From assembly GCA_022764465.1 (NCBI GenBank), contig JALERL010000051.1:1-51089 (forward strand): a DNA stretch of 51,089 nucleotides. The letters are read 5' to 3'. The position numbers and the translations under genes are program-made. How positions within the stretch are numbered: position 1 is the first letter of the stretch; each line of letters begins with the position of its first letter. A model generated the notes under the pieces. It saw only the letters and a program-made list of their open reading frames with translations. It was not told the DNA's origin and did no database searches. Shown one piece after another: positions 15,996-24,943 of the stretch. Origin of the DNA: Lachnospiraceae bacterium. GTDB taxonomy: Bacteria; Bacillota; Clostridia; Lachnospirales; Lachnospiraceae.

Positions 15996-16316
15996 ATGGA
16001 GTGTAATTATGAACTAAAAGATGGGTGTCTGCGGATCTGCGTTCCAAAGGAACTCGATCATCACTGTGCAGTCGGGCTTCGGATGGAGGCAGATCTTCTG
16101 ATCGAGGCCTATCAGGTACGAAAACTGATCTTTGACTTTTCAGAGACAGAATTTATGGACAGCTCCGGGATCGGGGTACTGATTGGAAGGTGTAAGAATA
16201 TGAGCTACAGTGGTGGGGAAGTAACGGCAGAGAATCTGAGTGAACGTGTGCAGAAGATATTTGTAGTATCCGGGTTACATAAAATAATAAAGATCGAAAC
16301 GAAGGAGGACAATTAG
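15996..16316 (+). CDS. spoIIAA: Anti-sigma-F factor antagonist
   Basis: A 106-residue STAS-domain protein. The conserved phosphorylation loop FMDSSGIGVLIGR (~53-65) has the serine pair at 56/57, one of which is phosphorylated by SpoIIAB and dephosphorylated by SpoIIE to free sigma-F in the forespore. The ATG at 15996 follows AGAAAGGG. The frame is open further upstream into the previous gene, but that extension overlaps a terminator and is not used. First gene of a three-gene sporulation operon. No clear sigma-H promoter was found upstream. Confidence 0.93.
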   Translation: MECNYELKDGCLRICVPKELDHHCAVGLRMEADLLIEAYQVRKLIFDFSETEFMDSSGIGVLIGRCKNMSYSGGEVTAENLSERVQKIFVVSGLHKIIKIETKEDN

Positions 16317-16319
16317 AGG

Positions 16320-16751
16320 ATGGAAAACAAGATGAAGGTGGAATTTGATTCCCAGTCCATAAACGAAGGGTTTGCAAGGGTAGCGGTAGCAGCCTTTGTA
16401 GCAAACTTAAATCCAACGATGGACGAACTTGCTGATATTAAGACCGCTGTTTCAGAGGCGGTGACGAATGCAATCATCCATGGTTATGAGGATGCGGCAG
16501 GAACGGTCGAGTTAGCCTGTGTGCTGACCGGGCAGATGGTTACCATCACAGTTACCGATCACGGAAAAGGGATTGCGGATATTGAACAGGCAAAAATGCC
16601 ATTTTACACGAGTAAGCCGGAACTGGAACGTTCCGGAATGGGGTTTGCATTTATGGAAGCCTTTATGGATGAGGTCTGTGTGGATTCTGTTGTGGGAAAC
16701 GGAACCTGTGTGAAGATGGAAAAGAGGCTGGGAAGAAGGGATGAAAGCTAA
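16320..16751 (+). CDS. spoIIAB: Anti-sigma-F factor, serine kinase
   Basis: A 143-residue GHKL-type ATPase and serine kinase that binds sigma-F and phosphorylates SpoIIAA. The N box KTAVSEAVTNAIIHGY (~43-58), the G1 box TDHGKGI (~82-88) and the G2 region GMGFAFMEAFMDEV (~108-121) are all present. It begins three bases after the spoIIAA stop with GGAGGACAATTAGAGG as ribosome site. Start at 16320. Length and order match the Bacillus/Clostridium gene. Confidence 0.95.
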   Translation: MENKMKVEFDSQSINEGFARVAVAAFVANLNPTMDELADIKTAVSEAVTNAIIHGYEDAAGTVELACVLTGQMVTITVTDHGKGIADIEQAKMPFYTSKPELERSGMGFAFMEAFMDEVCVDSVVGNGTCVKMEKRLGRRDES

Positions 16752-16754
16752 CCC

Positions 16755-17528
16755 ATGGAGCATACAATAGCATTGATCGAGCAGTCACACCAGGGGGATA
16801 AAAGCGCAAGGGAACAGCTTGTCAAAGAGAATCTCGGGCTGGTCTGGAGCATTGTCCGCAGATATGAGAACCGCGGACATGAGAGAGAAGAACTGTTTCA
16901 GATTGGGAGTATTGGTCTTTTAAAAGCGATCGATAAGTTTGATACCGGATATGATGTCCGGTTTTCCACTTATGCAGTTCCGGTGATCAGCGGGGAGATC
17001 AAGCGTTTCCTGCGGGACGATGGACTTATCAAGGTATCACGTACCTTAAAAGAAAACGGTTACCGGATCCGTCAGGCGGCGGAGGCATTGACCGACCGGC
17101 TTGGAAGGGAGCCGGATCTGTCAGAGATCGGACAGGCTACCGGGCTTACGGTGGAAGAGATTGTTTTTGCCATGGATGCGAACGTAGAGGTTGAATCGAT
17201 CTACAAGTCCGTATATCAGAAGGATGGCAGTGAGATCTATCTGGTAGATCAGGTGATGGATACGGCAGACGGTGTCGGATGTGTACAGGGAAAGTCAGGT
17301 GCAGCAGGTGCGGCCCGTACACCGGCAGAGGAGAAGATCTTAAACCGGATGCTCGTGGAAGAACTCTTAGAGGGACTCGAACCAACCGCACAGAAACTGA
17401 TAAAACTTCGCTATTATGAGGACAAGACACAGACAGAAGTTGCAAAAGTGCTTGGAATCAGCCAGGTGCAGGTCAGCAGACTGGAGAAAAAAATACTGCT
17501 TACCATGAGAAGCAGGTTGACAAAGTAA
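16755..17528 (+). CDS. sigF: RNA polymerase sporulation sigma factor SigF
   Basis: A 257-residue sigma-70 family factor, the first forespore-specific sigma. Region 2: ENLGLVWSIVRRYENRG, then FQIGSIGLLKAIDKFD and RFSTYAVPVISGEIKRFLRD (~25-90); region 3 RQAAEALTDRLGREPDLSEI (~110); region 4 KLIKLRYYEDKTQTEVAKVL and SQVQVSRLEKKIL (~210-250). Between regions 3 and 4 is a longer Gly/Ala-rich linker (GAAGAARTP) than I would expect. Starts three bases after spoIIAB; a strong terminator at 17572-17607 closes the operon. Confidence 0.95.
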   Translation: MEHTIALIEQSHQGDKSAREQLVKENLGLVWSIVRRYENRGHEREELFQIGSIGLLKAIDKFDTGYDVRFSTYAVPVISGEIKRFLRDDGLIKVSRTLKENGYRIRQAAEALTDRLGREPDLSEIGQATGLTVEEIVFAMDANVEVESIYKSVYQKDGSEIYLVDQVMDTADGVGCVQGKSGAAGAARTPAEEKILNRMLVEELLEGLEPTAQKLIKLRYYEDKTQTEVAKVLGISQVQVSRLEKKILLTMRSRLTK

Positions 17529-17571
17529 TGGGATGGAAATATACTGAAATAGGAAAAACAGAATAAGAAAT

Positions 17572-17607
17572 ATCCTTGTCATTGCAGGAACAATGATAAG
17601 GATTTTT
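17572..17607 (+). terminator. Terminator of the spoIIA operon
   Basis: ATCCTTGTCATTG (17572-17584) pairs with CAATGATAAGGAT (17591-17603), one G-T pair, followed by six T. Confidence 0.88.
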
Positions 17608-17664
17608 TACTGTATAGGAAAAGCAGACAGCAATAGAATACAGGCGCAGAGAGGAAGTGGAAAG

Positions 17665-18609
17665 ATGATTAACTATTACAGTGTTGTAGAAAACAAAGTT
17701 GCAGAAATTGAATCACCGAGGGAGGATTGCTGGATCTCACTGGTACATCCGACAGAGCGGGAAGTCGCGGCGATGTCAGAGCGTTACGGCGTTGATATGG
17801 ATGCATTAAGATCTGCTTTAGATACCGATGAGCGTTCCCGTATCGAGACAGATGACAACTACACGATGGTATTGGTTAACATTCCGACCATAGAGACACA
17901 TAACGATAAGGAACTGTATGATACGGTTCCGTTGTCGATCTTTTTAGTAAAGAAGGCAGTGATCACGGTCTGTCTGGAAGAAACACCGATTTTGCAGGGA
18001 TTCTTAAGCGGAGCAGTGAAGTCCTTTGATCCTGCGATGAAGTCCAGATTTGTCTTACAGATTCTCTACCGTACGGCATCCCAGTATCTGCAATATCTGC
18101 GTTATATTGACAGACAGAGTGATATTGTGGAAAATAAGCTGCATAAGTCTACGCAGAACCGGGAGCTGATCGAACTTCTGAAGTTAGAAAAGAGTCTGGT
18201 TTACTTTACAACGGCACTCCGTTCGAATGAGGTCGTATTAGAGAAGCTGTTTAAGAATGACAGTGTGAAGAAGTATCCGGAGGACGAGGAGCTGTTAGAG
18301 GATGTTATTGTAGAGAACAAGCAGGCGATCGAGATGGCGAATATCTACAGCGGTATTTTAAGTGGAATGATGGATGCCTTTGCTTCGGTTATTTCAAATA
18401 ACCTGAATATCGTTATGAAGGTGCTTGCAATCGTAACGATCGTCATGTCGATTCCGACGATGATCTTCTCTGCGTATGGAATGAATGTGGCATCTGCAGG
18501 AATGCCGTTTGCAGAAAGTCCGTATGGCTTTCTGATCATCATATTATTAGCGTTATTACTGAGTATTATCGTTGCACTGATCTTTGTAAAAACAAAGATG
18601 TTTAAATAG
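17665..18609 (+). CDS. corA: CorA-family magnesium transporter
   Basis: A 314-residue 2-TM-GxN channel subunit. Long cytoplasmic alpha/beta and helical region (~1-250) followed by two C-terminal helices separated by the selectivity motif YGMNVASAGMPFAESPYGF (GMN near 272-274). Ends in the usual basic FVKTKMFK. The ATG at 17665 follows AGAGGAAG/GGAAAG; an upstream in-frame ATG at 17593 would place 24 extra residues over the terminator and is rejected. Single gene. Confidence 0.92.
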   Translation: MINYYSVVENKVAEIESPREDCWISLVHPTEREVAAMSERYGVDMDALRSALDTDERSRIETDDNYTMVLVNIPTIETHNDKELYDTVPLSIFLVKKAVITVCLEETPILQGFLSGAVKSFDPAMKSRFVLQILYRTASQYLQYLRYIDRQSDIVENKLHKSTQNRELIELLKLEKSLVYFTTALRSNEVVLEKLFKNDSVKKYPEDEELLEDVIVENKQAIEMANIYSGILSGMMDAFASVISNNLNIVMKVLAIVTIVMSIPTMIFSAYGMNVASAGMPFAESPYGFLIIILLALLLSIIVALIFVKTKMFK

Positions 18610-18656
18610 AGATGCATGGAAAAAGCAGAAGAATAAAAAAAGAAAGATTGGGAAAA

Positions 18657-19427
18657 ATGGAAACAAAAGCAGCAAAATTATACGAAAACTATGTATTTGA
18701 TCTGTATGGAACTTTAGTAGATATCCATACGAAGGAATGGGACAGTGAGGTCTGGGAAAAACTTGCATTGTTCTATGGCTATTATGGAGCATTATATACT
18801 CCGGGGGAATTAGAGGAGAGTTATCAGACAATCATCAAGGGACGCGAGAGCGTGAAAAAAAGTGAGTTGAAAGCACAGCCGCAGTATGCACATGAAGCAT
18901 TTCCGGAGATTCAGATCGAGAAGGTATTTGGTGAATTATTTGAGAAAAAGGGTGTGCAGGCAGATGAAGCATTAAGCATCCATGCAGGACAGTTTTTCCG
19001 TGTACTTTCTACGGAATATGTCAGACTGTATGAGGGTGTACCGGAGATGTTACAGGCGATCCACGCAAAAGGAAAAAAGGTATATCTGTTATCGAATGCA
19101 CAGCGGATCTTTACCGAGTATGAGATGAAACTGCTCGACATCAGCAAATATTTTGATGGAATCCTGATCTCATCAGAGTATGGAACGAGAAAACCGGATA
19201 TCCGTTTTTATGAGATCCTGCTGTCAAAGTATGATCTAAAGCCGGAGGATTGTATTATGATCGGCAATGATGTGGCAAATGATATTCACGGTGCAAAAGC
19301 AGTCGGAATGGATACTTATTATATTCATTCGAATATCTCACCGGAATGTAAGGGAACGCCGGATGCTACCTATTATCAGATGGAGATGGATATTGCTAAG
19401 GTATGCAGCCGCCTTGGGTTATCGTGA
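18657..19427 (+). CDS. HAD-superfamily hydrolase (YjjG/haloacid dehalogenase type)
   Basis: A 256-residue HAD phosphatase with a C1 helical cap. Motif I YVFDLYGTLVDI (second Asp replaced by Tyr: DLYGT instead of DxD), motif II LLSNAQRIFTE, Lys in GTRKPDIRFYEIL, and motif III/IV CIMIGNDVANDIHGAK. DxY in motif I is typical for the YjjG/2-haloacid dehalogenase-like branch, not for strict phosphatases, so substrate is uncertain. The ATG at 18657 is used; an in-frame ATG at 18612 has no better ribosome site. Follows corA closely. Confidence 0.83.
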   Translation: METKAAKLYENYVFDLYGTLVDIHTKEWDSEVWEKLALFYGYYGALYTPGELEESYQTIIKGRESVKKSELKAQPQYAHEAFPEIQIEKVFGELFEKKGVQADEALSIHAGQFFRVLSTEYVRLYEGVPEMLQAIHAKGKKVYLLSNAQRIFTEYEMKLLDISKYFDGILISSEYGTRKPDIRFYEILLSKYDLKPEDCIMIGNDVANDIHGAKAVGMDTYYIHSNISPECKGTPDATYYQMEMDIAKVCSRLGLS

Positions 19428-19459
19428 TAAGCGTAGGCTACCCTGGAATGGAGAGGTAA

Positions 19460-20977
19460 ATGGATACAAGAACGTATCTGGCAATCGATCTGAAGTCCTT
19501 TTATGCTTCGGTTGAATGTCAGGAAAGACAGCTCGATCCGATCACTACGAATCTGGTTGTTGCGGATGTAAGCCGTACCAGCAAGACGATCTGTCTTGCT
19601 GTTTCACCGGCACTGAAAAAGTATGGGATTCCGGGAAGGGCGAGACTGTTTGAGGTAGAACAGAAGGTAAAAGAAATAAACAGGACAAGACAGCAGAAGG
19701 CACCGGGAAGAATATTTTCCGGTGCCTCCTGTGATGAAAGCGTATTACAGGAGCATCCGGATCTGGCACTGGATTATATTGCAGCACCGCCACGTATGGC
19801 ACTGTATATGGAATACAGTACGAGAATCTATCAGATCTACTTAAAGTATGTTGCACCGGAGGATATCCATGTCTATTCGATCGATGAGGTATTCTGTGAT
19901 GTGACGGATTACCTGCACACGTATCAGATGACCGGCAGACAGCTTGCATCGAAGATGATACAGGAGGTCTATCAGACAACCGGGATTACCGCAACGGCAG
20001 GCATCGGAACGAACCTCTATCTGTGTAAGGTCGCAATGGATATTCTGGCAAAGCATGTACCACCGGATGAAAACGGAGTGCGGATCGCCGAACTGGATGA
20101 ACTCAGTTACCGGAAGCAGTTATGGACGCATGAACCGATCACGGACTTCTGGCGTGTGGGCAGAGGATACGCCAAAAAGCTGCAGGAGCAGGGGCTTTAT
20201 ACGATGGGGGATGTTGCAAGATGTTCGATCGGAAAAGAGAATGCGTATTATAATGAAGACCTGTTGTATCAGATGTTCGGAGTGAATGCAGAACTGCTCA
20301 TAGATCATGCCTGGGGATATGAGCCATGCACGATCGCAGAGGTAAAGGCATATCAGCCGGAGACAAACAGCATCGGTTCGGGTCAGGTGTTACAGTGTCC
20401 GTATGATTATAAAAAGGCACGGCTGATCGTGTCTGAGATGACGGATCTTTTAGTACTTGATCTTGTCGAAAAGAGACTCGTCACAGACCAGCTTGTGCTG
20501 ACAGTCGGGTATGATGTGGATAATCTGACCGATAAAAAGATCGCAGGTGGATATCACGGGGAAGTGACGGTCGACCGCTATGGCAGAAGAGTCCCAAAGC
20601 ATGCGCATGGCACGGCAAACCTGAAGAAAGCAACCTCTTCCACAAAAGAGATCCTAGAAGCCGTGCAGGCACTCTATGACCGGATCGTGAATCCAAAGCT
20701 CCTTGTACGGCGCGTGACGATCACGGCAAATCATGTGGTCGAGGAAAGCGAAGCAGCATCGGAAGAGACTTATGAGCAGATGAGTCTGTTTTCCGACAAG
20801 ACAGATCAGGAGGATGAGCAGAAGAAAAAGGACTTAGAGCGTGAAAAAAAGCTTCAGCATGCGATGTTAGATATTAAAAAGAAGTTTGGTAAAAATGCAG
20901 TCCTAAAGGGGATGAATCTTCAGGAGGGTGCAACCACGATCGAGCGCAACCGGCAGATCGGTGGACATAAGGCATAG
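19460..20977 (+). CDS. Y-family DNA polymerase (UmuC/DinB-like)
   Basis: A 505-residue lesion-bypass polymerase. Catalytic motifs AIDLKSFYASVEC (Asp near 9) and VYSIDEVFCDV (~134-144) carry the metal-binding acids; helix-hairpin-helix region at FWRVGRGYAKKLQEQGL; little-finger domain ~330-440; C-terminal EQMSLF is a beta-clamp binding motif of the QxxLF type. Followed six bases later by a YolD-like gene, the same pairing as UvrX/YolD or UmuC/YolD modules of SOS mutagenesis on Gram-positive plasmids and phages. No LexA box was identified upstream. A charged tail follows the clamp motif. Confidence 0.9.
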   Translation: MDTRTYLAIDLKSFYASVECQERQLDPITTNLVVADVSRTSKTICLAVSPALKKYGIPGRARLFEVEQKVKEINRTRQQKAPGRIFSGASCDESVLQEHPDLALDYIAAPPRMALYMEYSTRIYQIYLKYVAPEDIHVYSIDEVFCDVTDYLHTYQMTGRQLASKMIQEVYQTTGITATAGIGTNLYLCKVAMDILAKHVPPDENGVRIAELDELSYRKQLWTHEPITDFWRVGRGYAKKLQEQGLYTMGDVARCSIGKENAYYNEDLLYQMFGVNAELLIDHAWGYEPCTIAEVKAYQPETNSIGSGQVLQCPYDYKKARLIVSEMTDLLVLDLVEKRLVTDQLVLTVGYDVDNLTDKKIAGGYHGEVTVDRYGRRVPKHAHGTANLKKATSSTKEILEAVQALYDRIVNPKLLVRRVTITANHVVEESEAASEETYEQMSLFSDKTDQEDEQKKKDLEREKKLQHAMLDIKKKFGKNAVLKGMNLQEGATTIERNRQIGGHKA

Positions 20978-20995
20978 AAAGGTGTGGTGAATGGT

Positions 20996-21430
20996 ATGGA
21001 TCAGGGAAGACAAAAAAGAGATGTACATCGTTATGATGATATGCTTACCCTGCCACATCCGGTGTCAAAAAAGCATCCGTCTATGGCGAGGATGAACCGG
21101 GCAGCACAGTTTGCGCCTTTTGCAGCCCTGACCGGTTATGAGGATGCCGTCCGGGAGAGCGCACGTCTGACCGATCAGCGGCAGGAATTAGAGGAAGACA
21201 GCAGGGAGCTGCTCGATGAAGAACTTCAGAAAATCTGTGTGTCCATACAGAAACATCCCAGTGTGACAGTGACCTATTTTGTGCCGGATCAGAAAAAGGA
21301 AGGCGGCAGTTACGTGACCTATACCGGGAAGCTGAAACGGATCGACCGCTACATGCAGCAGCTTGTTTTTGAGGATGGGACAAGGATTGCAGTCGGAGAT
21401 ATTTATAAGCTTACAGCCTGTGAAGCATAG
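20996..21430 (+). CDS. YolD-like domain protein
   Basis: A ~144-residue protein. The YolD signature is KHPSMARMNRAAQFAPFAAL, followed by a helix rich in E/R (DAVRESARLTDQRQELEEDS) and a small C-terminal beta domain (VTVTYFVPDQ, VTYTGKLKRID, LVFEDGTRIAVGDIYKL). YolD proteins occur next to Y-family polymerases and are proposed regulatory partners of them. The start is uncertain: ATG 20996 is used, but GTG at 20984 or 20987 lies closer to AAAGGTG. Confidence 0.85.
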   Translation: MDQGRQKRDVHRYDDMLTLPHPVSKKHPSMARMNRAAQFAPFAALTGYEDAVRESARLTDQRQELEEDSRELLDEELQKICVSIQKHPSVTVTYFVPDQKKEGGSYVTYTGKLKRIDRYMQQLVFEDGTRIAVGDIYKLTACEA

Positions 21431-21444
21431 CAAAAGGTGAAATC

Positions 21445-21473
21445 TTGCATTTTCTTTCAATATTTAGTACAAT
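21445..21473 (+). promoter_or_regulatory. Predicted promoter of the acyltransferase-glycosyltransferase operon
   Basis: TTGCAT (21445-21450), 17-base spacer, TACAAT (21468-21473), about 50 bases before the first gene. Confidence 0.65.
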
Positions 21474-21522
21474 ACTATGATGCATATGGTTCAAAAGAGG
21501 TATCTTGCATCAAAGAGGGATT

Positions 21523-22317
21523 ATGAAGAAAGAGAAGAAAGTCATTTATTACAGTGACGAATTGAGCGATGAATTTGCGGGAGATGATATAACCGCAAGA
21601 AAGATTGATGGCAGCTATGCGTATCTGCGGGAAGGATGGGCAGGAAAGCTTTTGCATATCTTCTGGTACCGCATCATTGCCGTACCGCTTGCCTTCTGTT
21701 ATATGAAGCTGCATTTTCATCATAAGATCATAAATAAAAAGGTTCTAAAGAAGGCAGGAAAAGAGGGCTACTTTATGTATGGCAATCATACGCATTTCCT
21801 CGCGGATGCACTGATTCCTACGATGGTAAATCATCCACGCAGGGTAAATGTGATCGTGCACCCGAATAATGTTTCCATTCCGGTGCTTGGCAGGATCACG
21901 CCATATCTTGGAGCCTTACCATTACCGGATGATACCGATGCTGCAAGGAACTTTATCCATGCAGTAGCAGCCAGTGTCGGACAGGGCTGCTGTGTGATGA
22001 TCTATCCGGAGGCACATATCTGGCCGTATTATACGAAGATCCGTCCGTTTCAGGATCTTTCTTTCCGCTATCCGGTCACGTATCAGACACCGGTATTCAC
22101 GTTGACGAATACGTACCGGAAGCGCAGATTCAGAAACTGTCCACAGATCGTTACTTATATTGACGGGCCGTTTTATCCGGACCGGTCGCTTACGAACAGG
22201 GAACAAAAGAAACAGCTTCGTGATCTGGCATATGAAAAGATGCAGGAACGGGCAAGGCAAAATAACATGGAGATCATCCGTTATGTCAGACGGGCGGATG
22301 CAGGGGAACAACAATGA
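21523..22317 (+). CDS. PlsC-like lysophospholipid acyltransferase
   Basis: A 264-residue LPLAT-superfamily protein that probably transfers an acyl chain to a lipid or glycolipid hydroxyl at the membrane. Block I reads GNHTHFLADALIP, where the usual catalytic H-x4-D is stretched to H-x5-D (or H-x3-D from the second His). Block III is CVMIYPEAHIWPYYTKIRPF, matching the FPEGxR position. The short hydrophobic stretch near residue 50 may be a membrane association helix. The start is ATG 21523 after AGAGGG. It overlaps the following glycosyltransferase by four bases (ATGA). Confidence 0.8.
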   Translation: MKKEKKVIYYSDELSDEFAGDDITARKIDGSYAYLREGWAGKLLHIFWYRIIAVPLAFCYMKLHFHHKIINKKVLKKAGKEGYFMYGNHTHFLADALIPTMVNHPRRVNVIVHPNNVSIPVLGRITPYLGALPLPDDTDAARNFIHAVAASVGQGCCVMIYPEAHIWPYYTKIRPFQDLSFRYPVTYQTPVFTLTNTYRKRRFRNCPQIVTYIDGPFYPDRSLTNREQKKQLRDLAYEKMQERARQNNMEIIRYVRRADAGEQQ

Positions 22318-23162
22318 TAAATATATTATTTTCAGGAAATGAAAAGGTGTTTGACGGAGTGCTCTCCTGTATGCTGTCAATCTTAAAGCGTACCACGACA
22401 GATGAACCATTCCGTTTCTATCTTTTTACCATGGATGTTACGAGGATCAAGCCGGAGTATACACCGATCAGTGACAGGCAGACCGCTTTTCTCGAAGGAA
22501 TTGCAAGAGAGTATAACAAAGACAACCGTGTCTGCAAAGTGGATGTAACGGATTTATATGAAGAAGAGTTTGGACATTGTCCGAATGAAGGAGCATACTG
22601 TTCACCGTATACACTGCTTCGGCTTTTTGCAGACCTGATCGAAGATATTCCGGATAAGCTGTTGTACTTAGATGTAGATCTGTTGTTTAACCGTGATATT
22701 ACCTTACTGTATGATATAGATGTGTCCGGGTATGAGTATGCAGCAGCAAGGGATCATTATGGAAAGTATCTGCTCAATCCGAACTATATCAATGCGGGTG
22801 TCCTGCTTTTAAATATGGCTAAGATCAAACGGACAGGACTTTTCCACAAGGCAAGAAAGCTGATCCGGGAAAAGAAACTTGTATTTGCAGATCAGAGCGC
22901 AATTTATCGCAGCACTTTGAAGAAAAAGATGCTGCCGCAGCGATATAATGATCAGAAGTTCTTACATAAACATACCGTAGTAAGACATTTTTCCAAACGT
23001 CTGTTTTATCTGCCGTATCCACATACTGCCAATATCAAGCAGTGGTATGTCAGTGAGATCCACCGGATTTTCGGTTACTATGTGTTTGACGATATTTTAT
23101 TCGAATATATCTATCAGAAGAAAAAGTATGAGAATGAAAATGAGGGAAGAGAAAATGAATAA
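22314..23162 (+). CDS. GT8-family glycosyltransferase
   Basis: A 282-residue family 8 retaining glycosyltransferase (LgtC/Gal83-like fold). The N-terminal sugar-nucleotide region begins NILFSGNEKVFDGVLSCMLS; the metal-binding DxD is in LLYLDVDLLFNRD (~122-134); the acceptor loop and NYINAGVLLLNM (~157-168) are typical. The C-terminus is basic with a partly aromatic stretch, suggesting membrane contact. Sugar and acceptor unknown. It begins inside the acyltransferase stop and is followed by a second GT8 fused to an acyltransferase, so a glycolipid or surface-glycan role is inferred. Confidence 0.87.
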   Translation: MINILFSGNEKVFDGVLSCMLSILKRTTTDEPFRFYLFTMDVTRIKPEYTPISDRQTAFLEGIAREYNKDNRVCKVDVTDLYEEEFGHCPNEGAYCSPYTLLRLFADLIEDIPDKLLYLDVDLLFNRDITLLYDIDVSGYEYAAARDHYGKYLLNPNYINAGVLLLNMAKIKRTGLFHKARKLIREKKLVFADQSAIYRSTLKKKMLPQRYNDQKFLHKHTVVRHFSKRLFYLPYPHTANIKQWYVSEIHRIFGYYVFDDILFEYIYQKKKYENENEGRENE

Positions 23163-24936
23163 TAAAGAGAGAATACCGGTCTTTTATGCATGTGATGATA
23201 ATTTCGTAAAGTATACGATCGTATCCCTGTACTCCATGATGGTGAATGCGTCCAAGGAATATCAGTACCGGATCCATATTTTAAATACGGATATCCGGGA
23301 CGACATGAAGCAGCTTGCGTATGAGATGCAGAATGAGAATTTTGAAATCCAGTTTGATGATGTGACCGATTATCTGAAGTCGATCAATGATAAGCTGCCG
23401 CTTCGTGATTATTATTCGAAGACCACCTACTACCGGATGTTTATCGCAGAGATGTATCCGGAGTATGAAAAAGCAATCTATATTGACAGTGATACGATTG
23501 TATTAGGTGATATTTCAGGTCTTTATGAACACGATTTAGGAGACTGCTTTGTAGGCGCAGCAAGAGATCAGGTCATGATCCAGATCGGGAATTATGGAGA
23601 TTATGTGGAAAAAGTGCTTGGTATTGACCGTGATAAGTGCTTCAATGCCGGACTGCTTTTGATTAACTGCAAACAGTTCCGGGAAAACTTTGTCTTAGAT
23701 CAGTTTATTGAACTTTTGCATCAGTACAACTTCGTTGTAACACAGGATGAGGATTATCTGAACCTGATCTGTAAGAATCATGTACTGTGGTTAGATCAGA
23801 AGTGGAATTCAGAGGTCTTTGGGGAGATCATCACGCCATTGGAAGAGATACAGATCCTTCATTATATTATGGTATCAAAACCATGGCATTATGAGGACTG
23901 CCGTCTTGGAGAAGTCTTCTGGAAATATGCAAAGGAGACGAAGGTCTACGAAGAGATCCGTCAGGTATTAGCAGATTATACCGATGAGCAGCGTGCCGAG
24001 GATCAGGCGTCCGGTGACCGCTTATACGAAACTGCGAAGCGTGAGATTGCAAGAGAAGATAACTATCTGAAACAGCGCTATGCCGGAAAACTGAAATCGG
24101 TAGACCGTCTGATGATCTTAGAGAAGATCGCACGTTATGAGAAGGAGGGACGTTTTGATGAGGACGTTGAAAACGACCCCCCCACGAAGGAACTGATGCC
24201 GGAGGATATTGATTATCTCCGGAAAAAGTTAAGCAGTAAGATCAAGACCAGACTTGCGTATAAGATGGCAAGAACATATTTAAACGATATTGTGAATCAC
24301 AAGAAGATGATCGTAAAAGAAATCAAAGGAATTGAGAACTTTGCAAATCTTGATTCCGGTGCGATCATAACCTGCAATCATTTTAATGCATTTGACAGCT
24401 TTGCAATCCAGATGGTCTATGAAGCTGCCCATCAGAGAAGGCGCAAGTTCTATCGCGTGATCCGGGAAGGAAACTATACGAATTTTTCCGGATTTTACGG
24501 TGTACTGATGCGCAACTGCAATACACTGCCGCTTAGCTCGAACATCAAGACAATGAAGAAGTTTATCGAATCGATCGATAAGATTCTGCAAAGAGGTCAT
24601 TTTGTCCTGTTTTACCCGGAGCAGAGTATGTGGTGGAATTACCGGAAGCCGAAGCCATTAAAGAAGGGAGCCTATACCTTTGCGGTACAGAATCATGTAC
24701 CGGTTCTGCCATGTTTTATTACGATGCAGGACAGTGATATTGTAGATGAGGACGGATTCTATGTACAGGAGTATACGGTACATGTCAGCGAACCGATCTA
24801 TCCGAATCCGAGATGGAACAAATCGGAAAATATTGAATATATGAAGAACAAGAATTATGATCTTTGGAAAAAGATCTATGAAGAAACCTATAAAGAGCCA
24901 TTGACGTACAGCTGCGATCTTGAAAAGAACGCATAA
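23155..24936 (+). CDS. Fusion of GT8 glycosyltransferase and PlsC-like acyltransferase
   Basis: A 593-residue two-domain protein. Residues 1-~280 are a GT8 domain (VFYACDDNFVKYTIVSLYSM, DxD in YIDSDTIVLGD, NAGLLLINCKQF). Residues ~280-340 are a charged helical linker. Residues ~370-590 are an LPLAT domain with canonical H-x4-D in ITCNHFNAFDSFAIQ and FYPEQSMWWNYRKPKPLKKG. The ATG at 23155 has GAGGGAAG upstream; a longer frame inside the previous gene is rejected. A run of seven C (24177-24183) falls at the linker/domain junction. The fusion suggests sequential glycosylation and acylation of one product. Confidence 0.88.
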   Translation: MNNKERIPVFYACDDNFVKYTIVSLYSMMVNASKEYQYRIHILNTDIRDDMKQLAYEMQNENFEIQFDDVTDYLKSINDKLPLRDYYSKTTYYRMFIAEMYPEYEKAIYIDSDTIVLGDISGLYEHDLGDCFVGAARDQVMIQIGNYGDYVEKVLGIDRDKCFNAGLLLINCKQFRENFVLDQFIELLHQYNFVVTQDEDYLNLICKNHVLWLDQKWNSEVFGEIITPLEEIQILHYIMVSKPWHYEDCRLGEVFWKYAKETKVYEEIRQVLADYTDEQRAEDQASGDRLYETAKREIAREDNYLKQRYAGKLKSVDRLMILEKIARYEKEGRFDEDVENDPPTKELMPEDIDYLRKKLSSKIKTRLAYKMARTYLNDIVNHKKMIVKEIKGIENFANLDSGAIITCNHFNAFDSFAIQMVYEAAHQRRRKFYRVIREGNYTNFSGFYGVLMRNCNTLPLSSNIKTMKKFIESIDKILQRGHFVLFYPEQSMWWNYRKPKPLKKGAYTFAVQNHVPVLPCFITMQDSDIVDEDGFYVQEYTVHVSEPIYPNPRWNKSENIEYMKNKNYDLWKKIYEETYKEPLTYSCDLEKNA

Positions 24937-24943
24937 AGTCAGG

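Noticed and set aside
19427-20996. LexA box before the Y-family polymerase
   Set aside because: No GAAC...GTTC site could be found, although SOS control would be expected for such a pair.
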